A stretch of DNA of 64,000 nt from Sphingobacteriales bacterium (lineage in GTDB: Bacteria; Bacteroidota; Bacteroidia; Chitinophagales; LD1): positions 124,001 to 188,000 of the forward strand of contig JADFDM010000007.1 in the NCBI GenBank assembly GCA_018262795.1, written 5' to 3'. The notes beneath the pieces are model-generated. The model ran no database searches. It was given only the letters and a program-made list of their open reading frames with translations, and was not told where the DNA came from. The position numbers and the translations under genes were made by a program. This document shows, piece after piece, positions 33,605-41,424 of this stretch; the first letter of the stretch is position 1, and the number at the start of each line of letters is the position of its first letter.

Positions 33605-34965
33605 AAATTATCAATCCCGCGACTGAAGCAATCATTGCCCATGTGAAGGAAGACAGCAAAGCCTCTTTGAAGAAGAAACTATCCCTACTTCGCGAAGGGC
33701 AGAAGAAATGGAGCAGGGTTTCTTTAAAGAAGCGAATCGCTATCCTCCAAAAATTTTCTGCTTTACTAAAAGCAAATACTGAGCAATGTGCTCAAGTGCT
33801 TACCCGCGAAGTGGGCAAGCCCCTGCCACAAAGCCGCAATGAAGTGAATGGCGCTTGCGGTCGCGCTAAGTGGCTTACGGAGAACGCAGAAAAATATCTC
33901 AGCGATGAAGTGATGAGCGATGAGGGCAACACCAAAGAAGTGATTCGCTACGAGCCACTGGGAGTGGTGTGCAACATCAGCGCATGGAACTATCCGTACT
34001 TGGTGGGTACTAATGTTTTTGTTCCCGCATTACTTGCAGGCAATGCGGTGTTGTATAAGCCTTCGGAATACGCGACTCTCACCGGCTTCGAGATTGAAAA
34101 GCTGCTGAAGAAGGCCGGGGTACCCGACCATGTTTTTCAGGTGGCTGTGGGTGCGCGCGAAGTGGGGGCTGCCCTGCTCGACATGGATTTTGATGGTTAC
34201 TTCTTTACCGGTTCGTATGCTACCGGAAAATTTATCTACGAAAAAATTTCTCCCCGAATGATTCCCTGCGGTTTGGAACTGGGGGGCAAAGACCCGCTGT
34301 ATGTGGCTGCCGATGTGAAGGATATTAAGAGCGTGGCCGCAGGCACTGCCGATGGCGCTTTTTACAACAACGGACAAAGCTGTTGTAGTGTAGAGCGCAT
34401 TTATGTGCATGCAAAAGTGTTCGATAAATACGTGGAGGAGTTTGTGAAGGAGGTGAAGAGTTATAAGCTGGGCAAGCCGACTGAAGAGGGAGTTTACATA
34501 GGCGCGCTTACCCGCGAAGCACAACTGAAAGTGGTGGACGCGCAGGTGAAAGACGCGGTGAAGAAGGGAGCAAAGGTTTTGACCGGAGGGAAGAAACTTT
34601 CGGGCAAAGGTCACTTTTACGAGCCTACGGTGCTGGTGAATGTGAACCACAAAATGAAGGTGATGCGCGAGGAAAGTTTCGGGCCGGTGATCGGCATACA
34701 GAAAGTGAAGAGTGATGAAGAAGCACTGCAACTGATGAACGATACCGAATACGGATTAACGGCTGCGGTGTATTCCTCCTCACTATCGCGAGCCGAAAAA
34801 CTGCTGGCGCAAACCAACTCTGGCTCCGGCTATTGGAACTGTTGCGATCGGGTAAGCCCCGCACTCCCGTGGAGCGGACGCAAGCACTCCGGCTTTGGCT
34901 CCACGCTTTCGCATGTGGGCTTGCGGGCATTTACTAAACCTAAGGGCTTGCATTTGAGAGGATAG
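33601..34965 (+). CDS. Aldehyde dehydrogenase, NAD(P)-dependent
   Basis: 454 residues. Catalytic Cys261 in NNGQSCCSVERI, general-base Glu226 in CGLELGGKDP, NAD-binding ISAWNYPYLVG and KPSEYATLTG, and REESFGPVIGI. The family oxidises aldehydes such as gamma-glutamyl-aminoaldehydes, succinate semialdehyde or glyceraldehyde; the closest subgroup cannot be set by eye. The ATG overlaps the four-helix gene stop (ATGA), so translation is coupled. Last gene of the cluster. It would turn the aldehyde made by the alcohol dehydrogenase into an acid (inference). Confidence 0.94.
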   Translation: MKIINPATEAIIAHVKEDSKASLKKKLSLLREGQKKWSRVSLKKRIAILQKFSALLKANTEQCAQVLTREVGKPLPQSRNEVNGACGRAKWLTENAEKYLSDEVMSDEGNTKEVIRYEPLGVVCNISAWNYPYLVGTNVFVPALLAGNAVLYKPSEYATLTGFEIEKLLKKAGVPDHVFQVAVGAREVGAALLDMDFDGYFFTGSYATGKFIYEKISPRMIPCGLELGGKDPLYVAADVKDIKSVAAGTADGAFYNNGQSCCSVERIYVHAKVFDKYVEEFVKEVKSYKLGKPTEEGVYIGALTREAQLKVVDAQVKDAVKKGAKVLTGGKKLSGKGHFYEPTVLVNVNHKMKVMREESFGPVIGIQKVKSDEEALQLMNDTEYGLTAAVYSSSLSRAEKLLAQTNSGSGYWNCCDRVSPALPWSGRKHSGFGSTLSHVGLRAFTKPKGLHLRG

Positions 34966-35020
34966 GCAGGAGGCAATAGATATTAGACAACAGACGCTGA
35001 ACGATTAACGCCCCAATGCT

Positions 35021-35126
35021 TTCACCACAAAGGTCACAAAGAGTGGATACACAAAGCGCACGATGAGTTTCTCTTGTGATCATCGTGCATTCTTTGTGTG
35101 CTTAGTGGTTCAATATTTTTTGTCGG
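35021..35126 (+). repeat. Interspersed palindromic repeat, copy A
   Basis: About 106 bases beginning TTCACCACAAAGGTCACAAA and ending TTTTTTGTCGG. It contains an inverted repeat: ACACAAAG then GCACGATGA on the left, TCATCGTGC then CTTTGTGT on the right, forming a long hairpin. Almost identical to copy B (37317-37422) and very similar to copy C (37727-37831). The flank TTAGACAACAGACG before it also recurs before copy C. Confidence 0.85.
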
Positions 35127-35168
35127 CAATTGAAGATAGCTCTACACCATTAACGATAAAGAGAAACA

Positions 35169-36665
35169 TTATTTTATCAATAAGGAATTTGTCCATTCTT
35201 TGAAATTGAAATAGGCAAAGTAATATTTCACATAGGGCTTTTCGAGTAAATCAGCGCTCAAGCCTTTAGCGATATACCTTTTGAGAATACGAGAGAACTT
35301 AAGTGGGGTAGTATCACTTCTTAAATTTGACATGAACGTACTCAGTTGAATCTCAAATGCATATTCGCCTATATTTTTCTTTCTAAACAAATCCTTTGTT
35401 CTTTTCGCCTGCAAACTCAAAGCTTCATTATTCACTTGAAGGCTTCCTTTTTTTATCACTACTGCTTCATCAAAAAGCACAAAAAGTTCAAATAGCCGAT
35501 AAGTGGTGCTATAGCTTTCGTTCCATTCAAAGTCAAAATGGTTGGTTGCAACGAAGCTATGAAGGGAGGCTCTACATGATTTGCTGAGGTTTAAACTTAA
35601 AAGCATTGCTCGGTATAAATAAGAGTAACGACTTCTTTCTGCCAGTGATTCAAATGATTTAGAGAAGTGAGTGATAAAAGTGTGGAACTCATTATCCGCT
35701 TCGGTCATATTTTTTTCTTGAATAAACTTCCAACATTGAAACAGTGAAATGGCGGTTAGTATAGATGTGTCTTTTGGAAACCAAGTGCGGCCGTACTGGC
35801 AAAATAAATTTACATGAGTGTTTATCAAGGAGGCGTTATGAGAAAGTAGTGCATTTTGACATTGTTGCTCGTATATGTTGGCAATCTCTTGAGAAGCGGT
35901 GTATGGTGGCTGCCCATATCTTTTTTTCAAGACGGGAATGAAAGTGTCAATCGCATGTTTGAAATCACAAACAAGAGTGCGGTAACATGATATGGCAGTT
36001 AACATCATGTACTGGCCGAAAACTGTTGCGGACTGGTGTTTCTTTGTTAAGAACTCATTAGAGGCTAGATTTTCTATTGTTGTTCTGTTATCGTTTTTTC
36101 TTAGGCCAGGGTCATGAATCATAATGTCGTTTATGCGCATAGAAAAAGTCATGACGGGTAGGGTGGACAGTTCATCTCCTATAATACCTTCTAATTCTAG
36201 TAGCATAGGGAAAATAGAATTGAATCGGGTTCTTTGATTAAATACCACACTCCAAAGCTTAAGCCCCAATGCAATGGCTGCATACAGGCCAGACCCACCT
36301 GCGATAGCCTGTTTAATAAGTTCCTCCAGTTGCCTATTTCCTTCTTCAATAAAACCTCGTTTTAGCAGACCTTGGGCTATGCTTATTCTTTCAATAACTA
36401 TCTGATTAACAACTCTGACCTGATAGCCGGAGGTACTCAACAAATAGCTTTTCAAATCAGACTTTATCTTTTGGTAAGATTTCTTCGTGTAGCCGGTCTT
36501 CTTTATTAAAAGCGGCTCGTTGTATTTCGTTTCTGACAGGATTGCTTTCATCAATTTTACTTCACTGATTTTATCATCCGCTTGAAGTAACAGTAGTAGT
36601 CTTTTTACTTCGTTTTTAGTGAGTGCATGTAAGTATGCATGTATAAATTCTGAAGGCTTTTGCAT
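35169..36665 (-). CDS. Unrecognised helical protein (TPR-like layout)
   Basis: 498 residues, no signal peptide or membrane helix, rich in Leu, Lys and Ser, predicted almost wholly alpha-helical. The first 80 residues (FIHAYLHALTKNEVKRLL and a later KKTGYTKKSYQKIKSDLKSY) look like a small helical or HTH-like module; the rest has amphipathic helix pairs in the style of TPR repeats without a clear consensus. I have a vague sense of similar anonymous ~500-residue proteins in Bacteroidota but cannot name a family. It is isolated, flanked by interspersed repeats on both sides, with a candidate TATCTTTA -7 box at 36701-36708. Confidence 0.8.
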   Translation of the reverse strand: MQKPSEFIHAYLHALTKNEVKRLLLLLQADDKISEVKLMKAILSETKYNEPLLIKKTGYTKKSYQKIKSDLKSYLLSTSGYQVRVVNQIVIERISIAQGLLKRGFIEEGNRQLEELIKQAIAGGSGLYAAIALGLKLWSVVFNQRTRFNSIFPMLLELEGIIGDELSTLPVMTFSMRINDIMIHDPGLRKNDNRTTIENLASNEFLTKKHQSATVFGQYMMLTAISCYRTLVCDFKHAIDTFIPVLKKRYGQPPYTASQEIANIYEQQCQNALLSHNASLINTHVNLFCQYGRTWFPKDTSILTAISLFQCWKFIQEKNMTEADNEFHTFITHFSKSFESLAERSRYSYLYRAMLLSLNLSKSCRASLHSFVATNHFDFEWNESYSTTYRLFELFVLFDEAVVIKKGSLQVNNEALSLQAKRTKDLFRKKNIGEYAFEIQLSTFMSNLRSDTTPLKFSRILKRYIAKGLSADLLEKPYVKYYFAYFNFKEWTNSLLIK

Positions 36666-36700
36666 GGTAAGCTGAGGTTATATGGATTCAACAATTGGAT

Positions 36701-36708
36701 TAAAGATA
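36701..36708 (-). promoter_or_regulatory. Candidate -7 element for the 498-residue protein gene
   Basis: Minus-strand TATCTTTA, one mismatch to TAnnTTTG, about 35 bases before the ATG at 36665. Confidence 0.28.
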
Positions 36709-36744
36709 GGCTTACTTTTTCCCTTTTTTCAAATCCATTTTTTT

Positions 36745-36752
36745 TATCTTCG
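36745..36752 (+). promoter_or_regulatory. Candidate -7 element for the small secreted protein gene
   Basis: TATCTTCG, one mismatch to TAnnTTTG, preceded by a T-rich stretch. It would start a transcript with a leader of roughly 95 bases, which holds the hairpin at 36761-36823. Confidence 0.35.
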
Positions 36753-36760
36753 CCTCCATA

Positions 36761-36823
36761 ATTCTTCATAACCCGTAAAGCCCGGGCCGTAAGAAGATGA
36801 TCATCTCCGGGGCTGTGAAGAAT
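36761..36823 (+). promoter_or_regulatory. Structured 5' leader (nested hairpin) before the small secreted protein gene
   Basis: Outer arms ATTCTTCA (36761-36768) and TGAAGAAT (36816-36823) pair perfectly. Inside them AGCCCGGG (36779-36786) pairs with CCGGGGCT (36807-36814) with one mismatch, and the centre holds AGATGATCATCT. There is no T-run after it, so it is not a simple terminator. It may control mRNA stability or translation; it resembles no riboswitch that I know. Confidence 0.5.
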
Positions 36824-36855
36824 CTGATTCATTAACCAGTTAAAACAAAAAAGTT

Positions 36856-37176
36856 ATGAAGATGATTCTCACTTGCCTATTAGGCATAGCTATGCTGCTT
36901 GGTCAAACGGCATGGACTACCGCTCCAAAGACCGCTCACCGTATTGTTGATTGTGATCTGGAAGGTCACGTGTTGCTGGCTTCCAGTCAGTCGGAGGATG
37001 GGCATATTACCCTGATCCGGGTTTATAACCTCAACGGTCCTACTCTTGCTATCGAGAAGGAATGTTACAGTTATTCCGAAGAGGTGGACATATCGGGCTT
37101 GAAGCATGGAAGTTATCAAGCCAAGATATTGACGGAGTACGCTCCCGTGCATTCGGAATTCTTTACGGTGGATTAA
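36856..37176 (+). CDS. Small secreted protein with beta-sandwich/sorting-domain-like C-terminus
   Basis: 106 residues. Signal peptide (about 1-22, LLGQTAWTTA). The mature part has IRVYNLNGPTL and later DISGLKHGSYQAKI, a pattern close to T9SS type A sorting domains and to the small DUF3244-like secreted proteins of Bacteroidota. It lacks any other domain, so it is a stand-alone fold of that kind. Preceded by an A-rich stretch, a structured leader and a candidate promoter, and followed by a strong terminator: a complete monocistronic unit. Function unknown. Confidence 0.8.
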   Translation: MKMILTCLLGIAMLLGQTAWTTAPKTAHRIVDCDLEGHVLLASSQSEDGHITLIRVYNLNGPTLAIEKECYSYSEEVDISGLKHGSYQAKILTEYAPVHSEFFTVD

Positions 37177-37202
37177 AGCACTGTTCGGAAGTTCTACTTT
37201 GT

Positions 37203-37240
37203 AAACCTATAGGGTCTTTATGGCCTTATAGGTTTTTTTT
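37203..37240 (+). terminator. Rho-independent terminator of the small secreted protein gene
   Basis: Arms AAACCTATA (37203-37211) and TATAGGTTT (37227-37235), with further pairing (two G-C pairs plus wobbles) down to a TTTAT loop, then a run of T up to 37240. It lies 26 bases after the stop. Confidence 0.85.
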
Positions 37241-37316
37241 GTCTTAGACGATGAACGATTAACCAATAACCATTACCTCAATAACGAATAACGCTTAGCC
37301 AATAACGAATCAATAG

Positions 37317-37422
37317 TTCACCACAAAGGTCACAAAGAGTGGATACACAAAGCGCACGATGAGCTTCTCTTGTGATCATCGTGCATTCTTTGTGTGCTTA
37401 GTGGTTCAATATTTTTTGTCGG
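37317..37422 (+). repeat. Interspersed palindromic repeat, copy B
   Basis: Nearly identical to copy A (one visible change, GAGCTTCTC for GAGTTTCTC) with the same hairpin of GCACGATGA / TCATCGTGC extended by ACACAAAG / CTTTGTGT. It is the first 106 bases of the larger duplicated unit 37317-37609. Just upstream, CAATAACGAAT occurs twice (37280-37311 region). Confidence 0.85.
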
Positions 37423-37609
37423 ATGAAGTCTTCGCCTGCGGAATGTTTCGACCCTTGAAACTTCGACCGATAGAAAATTATTAACTCCGTCATTTATGGC
37501 GGAGAGAAACGCCCCCTATCGTATCGGCTTTAGCCATGACTCCGCGCACCATCAGGGCTAAAGCCCGGGATGTTTGTTTGACTTCTTCTCCAGCCTAAAG
37601 GCCGGAGTT
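37317..37609 (+). repeat. Long repeat unit 1 of a 293-base duplication
   Basis: 293 bases, repeated at 37727-38019 at an offset of 410 bases with scattered differences. After the palindromic part it holds GATGAAGTCTTCGCCTGC, TAACTCCGTCATTTATGGCG, an inverted pair GGCTTTAGCC / GGGCTAAAGCCC, and CTAAAGGCCGGAGTT. No ORF runs through it. Confidence 0.88.
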
Positions 37610-37726
37610 AATCGAATGTCGAATACTGAATGTATAATGTCGAATAACGATGGCGCGTTTCCTCATCCTAAAGCATAGACGATAGGTCTTAGACAACAGA
37701 CGATTAACTCATAACGCCTCAATGCT

Positions 37727-37831
37727 TTTCCCACAAAGGTCACAAAGGTGGATGCACAAAGGTCACGATGAGTTTCTCTTGTGATCATCGTGCATTCTTT
37801 GTGTTCTTAGTGGTTCAATATTTTTTGTCGG
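37727..37831 (+). repeat. Interspersed palindromic repeat, copy C
   Basis: More diverged than A and B (CACAAAGGTGGATGCACAAAGG instead of the AGTGGATACACAAAGCG form), so the outer hairpin arm is weaker, but the TCATCGTGC arm and the end TTTTTTGTCGG are kept. Preceded by TTAGACAACAGACGATTAAC as at copy A. Confidence 0.82.
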
Positions 37832-38019
37832 ATGAAGTCTTCGCCTGCTGAAGGTTTCGATCGGTGAAATCTTGGCAGATAGAAAATTATTAACTCCGTC
37901 ATTTATGGCGGAGAGAAACGCGACCTATCGTATTGGCTTTAGCCATGACTCCGAGCACCATCGGGGCTAAAGCCCGGGGATGTTTGTTTGACTTCTTCTC
38001 CAGACTAAAGGCCGGAGTT
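37727..38019 (+). repeat. Long repeat unit 2 of a 293-base duplication
   Basis: Second copy of 37317-37609, same length and order of parts, with substitutions clustered around 37850-37880 and small changes elsewhere. The 117 bases between the units (37610-37726) contain two AATGTCGAATA stretches, a simple motif common in intergenic DNA of this phylum. Confidence 0.85.
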
Positions 38020-38146
38020 TACCACATGCAACAGCGGTTCTAATAATAATGGTATTGTAAATAATTTAATTTCGAATTCAGTTAACCCGCTGAAGTCTAA
38101 TTCAACCCTATCCTAAAAATGGGGTGCTTACAAGATTTATGGGGAA

Positions 38147-38335
38147 TTGTATTATACTTCAGGTGAAGTTTGTTATGGGAAATTTGAAAACAATAAATTC
38201 GTTTTTGGCTATTATATCCAAACAGATAGAATCGGGTTTAAAACTACATTCCTCATTAAGGGAGATGCTAAAACTCAGGTGGCCATTAAAGATTCAGAAG
38301 ATTTTATTTCGAAACTTCAGGAGGCTCGTAAATAG
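38147..38335 (+). pseudogene. C-terminal remnant of an unknown gene
   Basis: A 62-codon open stretch (from a TTG) that reads like real protein: LYYTSGEVCYGKFENNKF then GYYIQTDRIGF and a clean end KLQEARK with TAG. The same frame can be read back only to a TAA just before (38113-38115), and no ATG fits, so the 5' part is missing. Upstream is the end of repeat unit 2. I read it as a decayed gene tail left by rearrangement; it could also be a tiny gene with an odd start. Confidence 0.35.
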
Positions 38336-38359
38336 AAACCTCTACTTTCTCATTACCCC

Positions 38360-40381
38360 TCACCTCACCAACACATCCACAATTTCCACTCTTCTTTCCA
38401 AAGCGGCTGCGGGACTGTAAACCGAGTTGCGGACATCTTCGCGACTGTCGCTGATTTTTGAGGGAGCGGTTTCCTCTCCAAACGATTCATTTTTTAGAAC
38501 TAATTGCCCGGAGGCAATAAATGGAAGCAACATCCCATCGCGATAATGGAAAAAATAATTGCGCAGCGAGGCCACTCTGCGATCGCCCAATCGAAGATTG
38601 TATTGATTAAAGTTGAGGGGAGAACAGTAACCCTTTATGGTTACCTCCACCTTATTCCCCGTTTGCAGAATGTCTGTAAGTTGAGAGGCAAAAGCGACTA
38701 AATCATGAAATCCTTCATCCACCTTATCAGCAAAGAACGATTCAATTTGTTCTTCCGCTTTTTGTTTGGCCTCGCCCTTCAGCCCTTTCGCAAATTCTCT
38801 TTCATACTCGCTTACTAAAGCAACATACGCCTCATAGCTTTCTTTGTAATCTAAGGAGGTCGTATCACTCATGGTGCGGGCATCCGGCTCATCGTTATGG
38901 AAATAAAGCCTTACCGGAAGTTTCTGTTTTATGTTCTTGATTTTCTCGTCAATAAAAGTTTTTGTTTTTTCTATGGAGGTAGTGCTTGGCGTAACTGGTG
39001 CTACTGCGGTATCCACTTTTGCGGTAGTGATGGAGTCACTTTTCTGCACTTTCTTGTTCGTCACATAAGCGTAAATATCATTGCAGCAGGTTTCTGCTTC
39101 GATAAAATAAGAGCCTTTGCGATTAGAAGTGATGTAGGCTTTGGAATTGTCTAAGGCAAGAGAATAATACAAATCGTTCTGAGGAGTGTTGATAGGCTGC
39201 ATTAAATTCTGTGGCACCATCCAGTTGGTGTATTCGCCTTCGGTTTTAAAAATATCGTAAGCGCCAAAACCGTAATGCCAATCGGAAGAGAAAAATAGCC
39301 GGTGATAATTGATGTCGTAAAAGGGAGTGATCTCATTGCCCGGTGTATTGATTACATCCCCGGTATTCACGGCCTCTCCGTAAGTCCCGTCCGCATTTTT
39401 TTTACTCACCCAAATATCCATTCCTCCCTGTCCACCGCTCCGATCTGAAGCAAAAAACAGCACTTCATTTCCTTCCTTATCATAACCAACTGAAGGTTGT
39501 GTGTTCGTAGCGGAAGGATTATTTATGGCACTGCTTAGTTTTTGAGCGGGTTGCCATTTGAAGTTTTCATATTTAGTCAGATAAATATCGCAACGCGAAG
39601 TGGTTTTGCCATTTGACTCACACTCCGTAAAGAAGAAATCTTTGGAGTCGGGGGAGTAAGCTCCATTCCCGATGTGCATTTCAGGATTTGCTCCGTTGGG
39701 CATAAATATTTTTTGAGGAGTAGGCGGCTCATTATAGATACGCACCTTGTAATCTTCTTTTTTGTCATCCGCAGAAATATTTCGCAGTGCAGAAAACTGA
39801 AGTTTGTCGGGGAACACATGAATAGCATTAAACTCTGACTGCTCCGTGTTCACCTCTTTGCCGAGGTGCTCAATCTTTACTGAATCATTTGGAGTTTGGT
39901 GGTCAAGCACCCAAGCACAGGCTTCCAGTTCCTGCTGGCACTTAGCCGAGTAGTAATCCTTCTTTCGGTATTTAGCTCTAAACTTTCTTAACTCGCGAAC
40001 TGCCTCATTAGTTTTGCAATCGCAAGTGCTGCGCAGCATTTCGCCCAACCAGAAATAAGCCAACGGGAACTCATTGCTTTTATCGAGACGAGTTACTTCT
40101 CGATATGCCTTTGATGCATTTTCATAATCATTAAACATGCGCAACGCTTCAGCATACTTAAAGTTCAGCGCGGCATTCTCTTCGTCCTTTTTCAACGCAT
40201 CTTTATAATAAAGCGCAGAGGCGTAAAAATCCCCCTCAGAAAATTTAGTATCCCCAGCTTTTGTCAGTTGATGCACTGTTTGCGCAGAAGCAGATAGACT
40301 GGAAAGGGCAAAACATAAGAACAAGAAGGCCCCTTGCAGGTGACTTACTTTGAACAGTAGATTTTGGAATTTATATTTCAT
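38360..40381 (-). CDS. PorE-like OmpA-family protein (TPR, PD40 propeller, OmpA C-terminus)
   Basis: 673 residues from ATG 40381, which overlaps the upstream stop by one base (TGATG). Signal peptide ends SASAQ. Domains: TPR-like helices (about 20-135), WD40-like PD40 propeller (about 190-425, repeats such as SVGYDKEGNEVLFFASDRSG and RLFFSSDWHYGFGAYDI), a helical linker with LPVRLYFHNDEPD, and an OmpA-like domain (about 555-673, IKGYCSPLNFNQYN with GDRRVASLRNYF). T9SS PorE has the same order plus a carboxypeptidase-regulatory domain, which I do not see here. It should anchor a surface complex to the cell wall. Made together with PorP/SprF and a type-B cargo. Confidence 0.85.
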   Translation of the reverse strand: MKYKFQNLLFKVSHLQGAFLFLCFALSSLSASAQTVHQLTKAGDTKFSEGDFYASALYYKDALKKDEENAALNFKYAEALRMFNDYENASKAYREVTRLDKSNEFPLAYFWLGEMLRSTCDCKTNEAVRELRKFRAKYRKKDYYSAKCQQELEACAWVLDHQTPNDSVKIEHLGKEVNTEQSEFNAIHVFPDKLQFSALRNISADDKKEDYKVRIYNEPPTPQKIFMPNGANPEMHIGNGAYSPDSKDFFFTECESNGKTTSRCDIYLTKYENFKWQPAQKLSSAINNPSATNTQPSVGYDKEGNEVLFFASDRSGGQGGMDIWVSKKNADGTYGEAVNTGDVINTPGNEITPFYDINYHRLFFSSDWHYGFGAYDIFKTEGEYTNWMVPQNLMQPINTPQNDLYYSLALDNSKAYITSNRKGSYFIEAETCCNDIYAYVTNKKVQKSDSITTAKVDTAVAPVTPSTTSIEKTKTFIDEKIKNIKQKLPVRLYFHNDEPDARTMSDTTSLDYKESYEAYVALVSEYEREFAKGLKGEAKQKAEEQIESFFADKVDEGFHDLVAFASQLTDILQTGNKVEVTIKGYCSPLNFNQYNLRLGDRRVASLRNYFFHYRDGMLLPFIASGQLVLKNESFGEETAPSKISDSREDVRNSVYSPAAALERRVEIVDVLVR

Positions 40382-41424
40382 CAAAGAAATGACGGGCAAA
40401 CGGGTTTACTAATCTTTTTTACTTTGGCGATCATGTATATCACACTCATTTCAAAGCCACCATTGTAACGGCTGGCCACTTTCAATTTGGTTAAGTTTAC
40501 ATCATAACTCATGTTGAATTGCAGGTTGTCAAAATCTACTCCGGCCATCAGCCAGCCCGCATCCACTATTCTTCCATACACCCCCAGATTCAGTGCTACT
40601 GTGTGAGGAATTTTTACCGGCAGATGATACTTTACATGCGTGCCTAACAGAAATTCCTGCTTCACATCCTGTCGCTGAAACATGAATTCGGGAACAAGGT
40701 CAAAGCGATCCGAAATTTTTACCTGTGCTCTGGCGTGAACTGTAAATCGGGGGTCCAACTTAACGGTGTGGTCGTTGTAAAAAGTTTGTCGCGGCTGATT
40801 GAGATGCATCACTGAAAACCCGATGGTAATATGGGTGCGTTCGCTCTTATCCCAACGATAAGCAATGCCGGAGCCGAGGTCAAAAAAATTGATTTTGGTG
40901 TTGCTGAAATTTTCATCAATGGCAATGTTGGGATCAAATGAATCGCCATTCCACTGATTGTCGAAATTTAATTTGTCGTAGCTGAAACTGCGGTTCACCA
41001 GTCCGAATTGAATACCATAAGAAAGAGAGTGCTGTGAGTTTTTTCCTAAGGTGAGGATGTACGACAGGGATAGTGCAGTATTTAAAGAAGTGAACCTTGA
41101 ATCTCCCGCCCGGTCGAAATAAAATAGTAAACCGCCACCCACTCTATCGTTATTATTGAGAGTCACGAAATTCATTTCGACTGATGCAGAAAAGGTGTTG
41201 AATTTCACCGGCACAGTAGGCCATTGATTTTTATAATTCCCCACAAACCGAAAGTCGCCATTGAACAAATTGGTATTAGCCGGATTTTGATTAAGCGGGG
41301 AAAAGTTGAACTGAGAGAAATGAATATCCTGCGCTGATAAATGCAAATTCCATAGCGATAGACACAGCATCATCACTGCGGCCATGCTGCTAAACGACTT
41401 TGGATATTTCGTTCCTCTACTCAT
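40381..41424 (-). CDS. PorP/SprF-family T9SS outer-membrane protein
   Basis: 347 residues from ATG 41424, giving an ATGA overlap with the upstream cargo gene. Signal peptide ends LHLSAQ. The mature start DIHFSQFNFSPLNQNPANTN is the hallmark of PorP/SprF proteins, followed by FRFVGNYKNQWP, then a beta-barrel (FKTNxS-type strands). SprF-like proteins are outer-membrane partners needed for secretion or anchoring of cargo with type-B (CHU_C) sorting domains. The adjacent upstream gene encodes just such a cargo, so they are very likely a pair. Confidence 0.95.
   Translation of the reverse strand: MSRGTKYPKSFSSMAAVMMLCLSLWNLHLSAQDIHFSQFNFSPLNQNPANTNLFNGDFRFVGNYKNQWPTVPVKFNTFSASVEMNFVTLNNNDRVGGGLLFYFDRAGDSRFTSLNTALSLSYILTLGKNSQHSLSYGIQFGLVNRSFSYDKLNFDNQWNGDSFDPNIAIDENFSNTKINFFDLGSGIAYRWDKSERTHITIGFSVMHLNQPRQTFYNDHTVKLDPRFTVHARAQVKISDRFDLVPEFMFQRQDVKQEFLLGTHVKYHLPVKIPHTVALNLGVYGRIVDAGWLMAGVDFDNLQFNMSYDVNLTKLKVASRYNGGFEMSVIYMIAKVKKISKPVCPSFL

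Noticed and set aside
34030-34731. Open frame of 233 codons antisense to the aldehyde dehydrogenase
   Set aside because: It mirrors a strongly conserved enzyme gene; rich in His, Leu and Phe with no recognisable fold. A shadow frame.
37317-38019. CRISPR array
   Set aside because: Repeats are long (about 106 and 293 bases), few, unevenly spaced and without cas genes; they are interspersed or duplicated elements.
38124-38420. 98-codon frame overlapping the remnant at 38147 and the end of the PorE-like gene
   Set aside because: It runs into the PorE-like coding region on the other strand and has low-complexity Leu/Ser content; the other frame at 38147-38335 looks more like protein.
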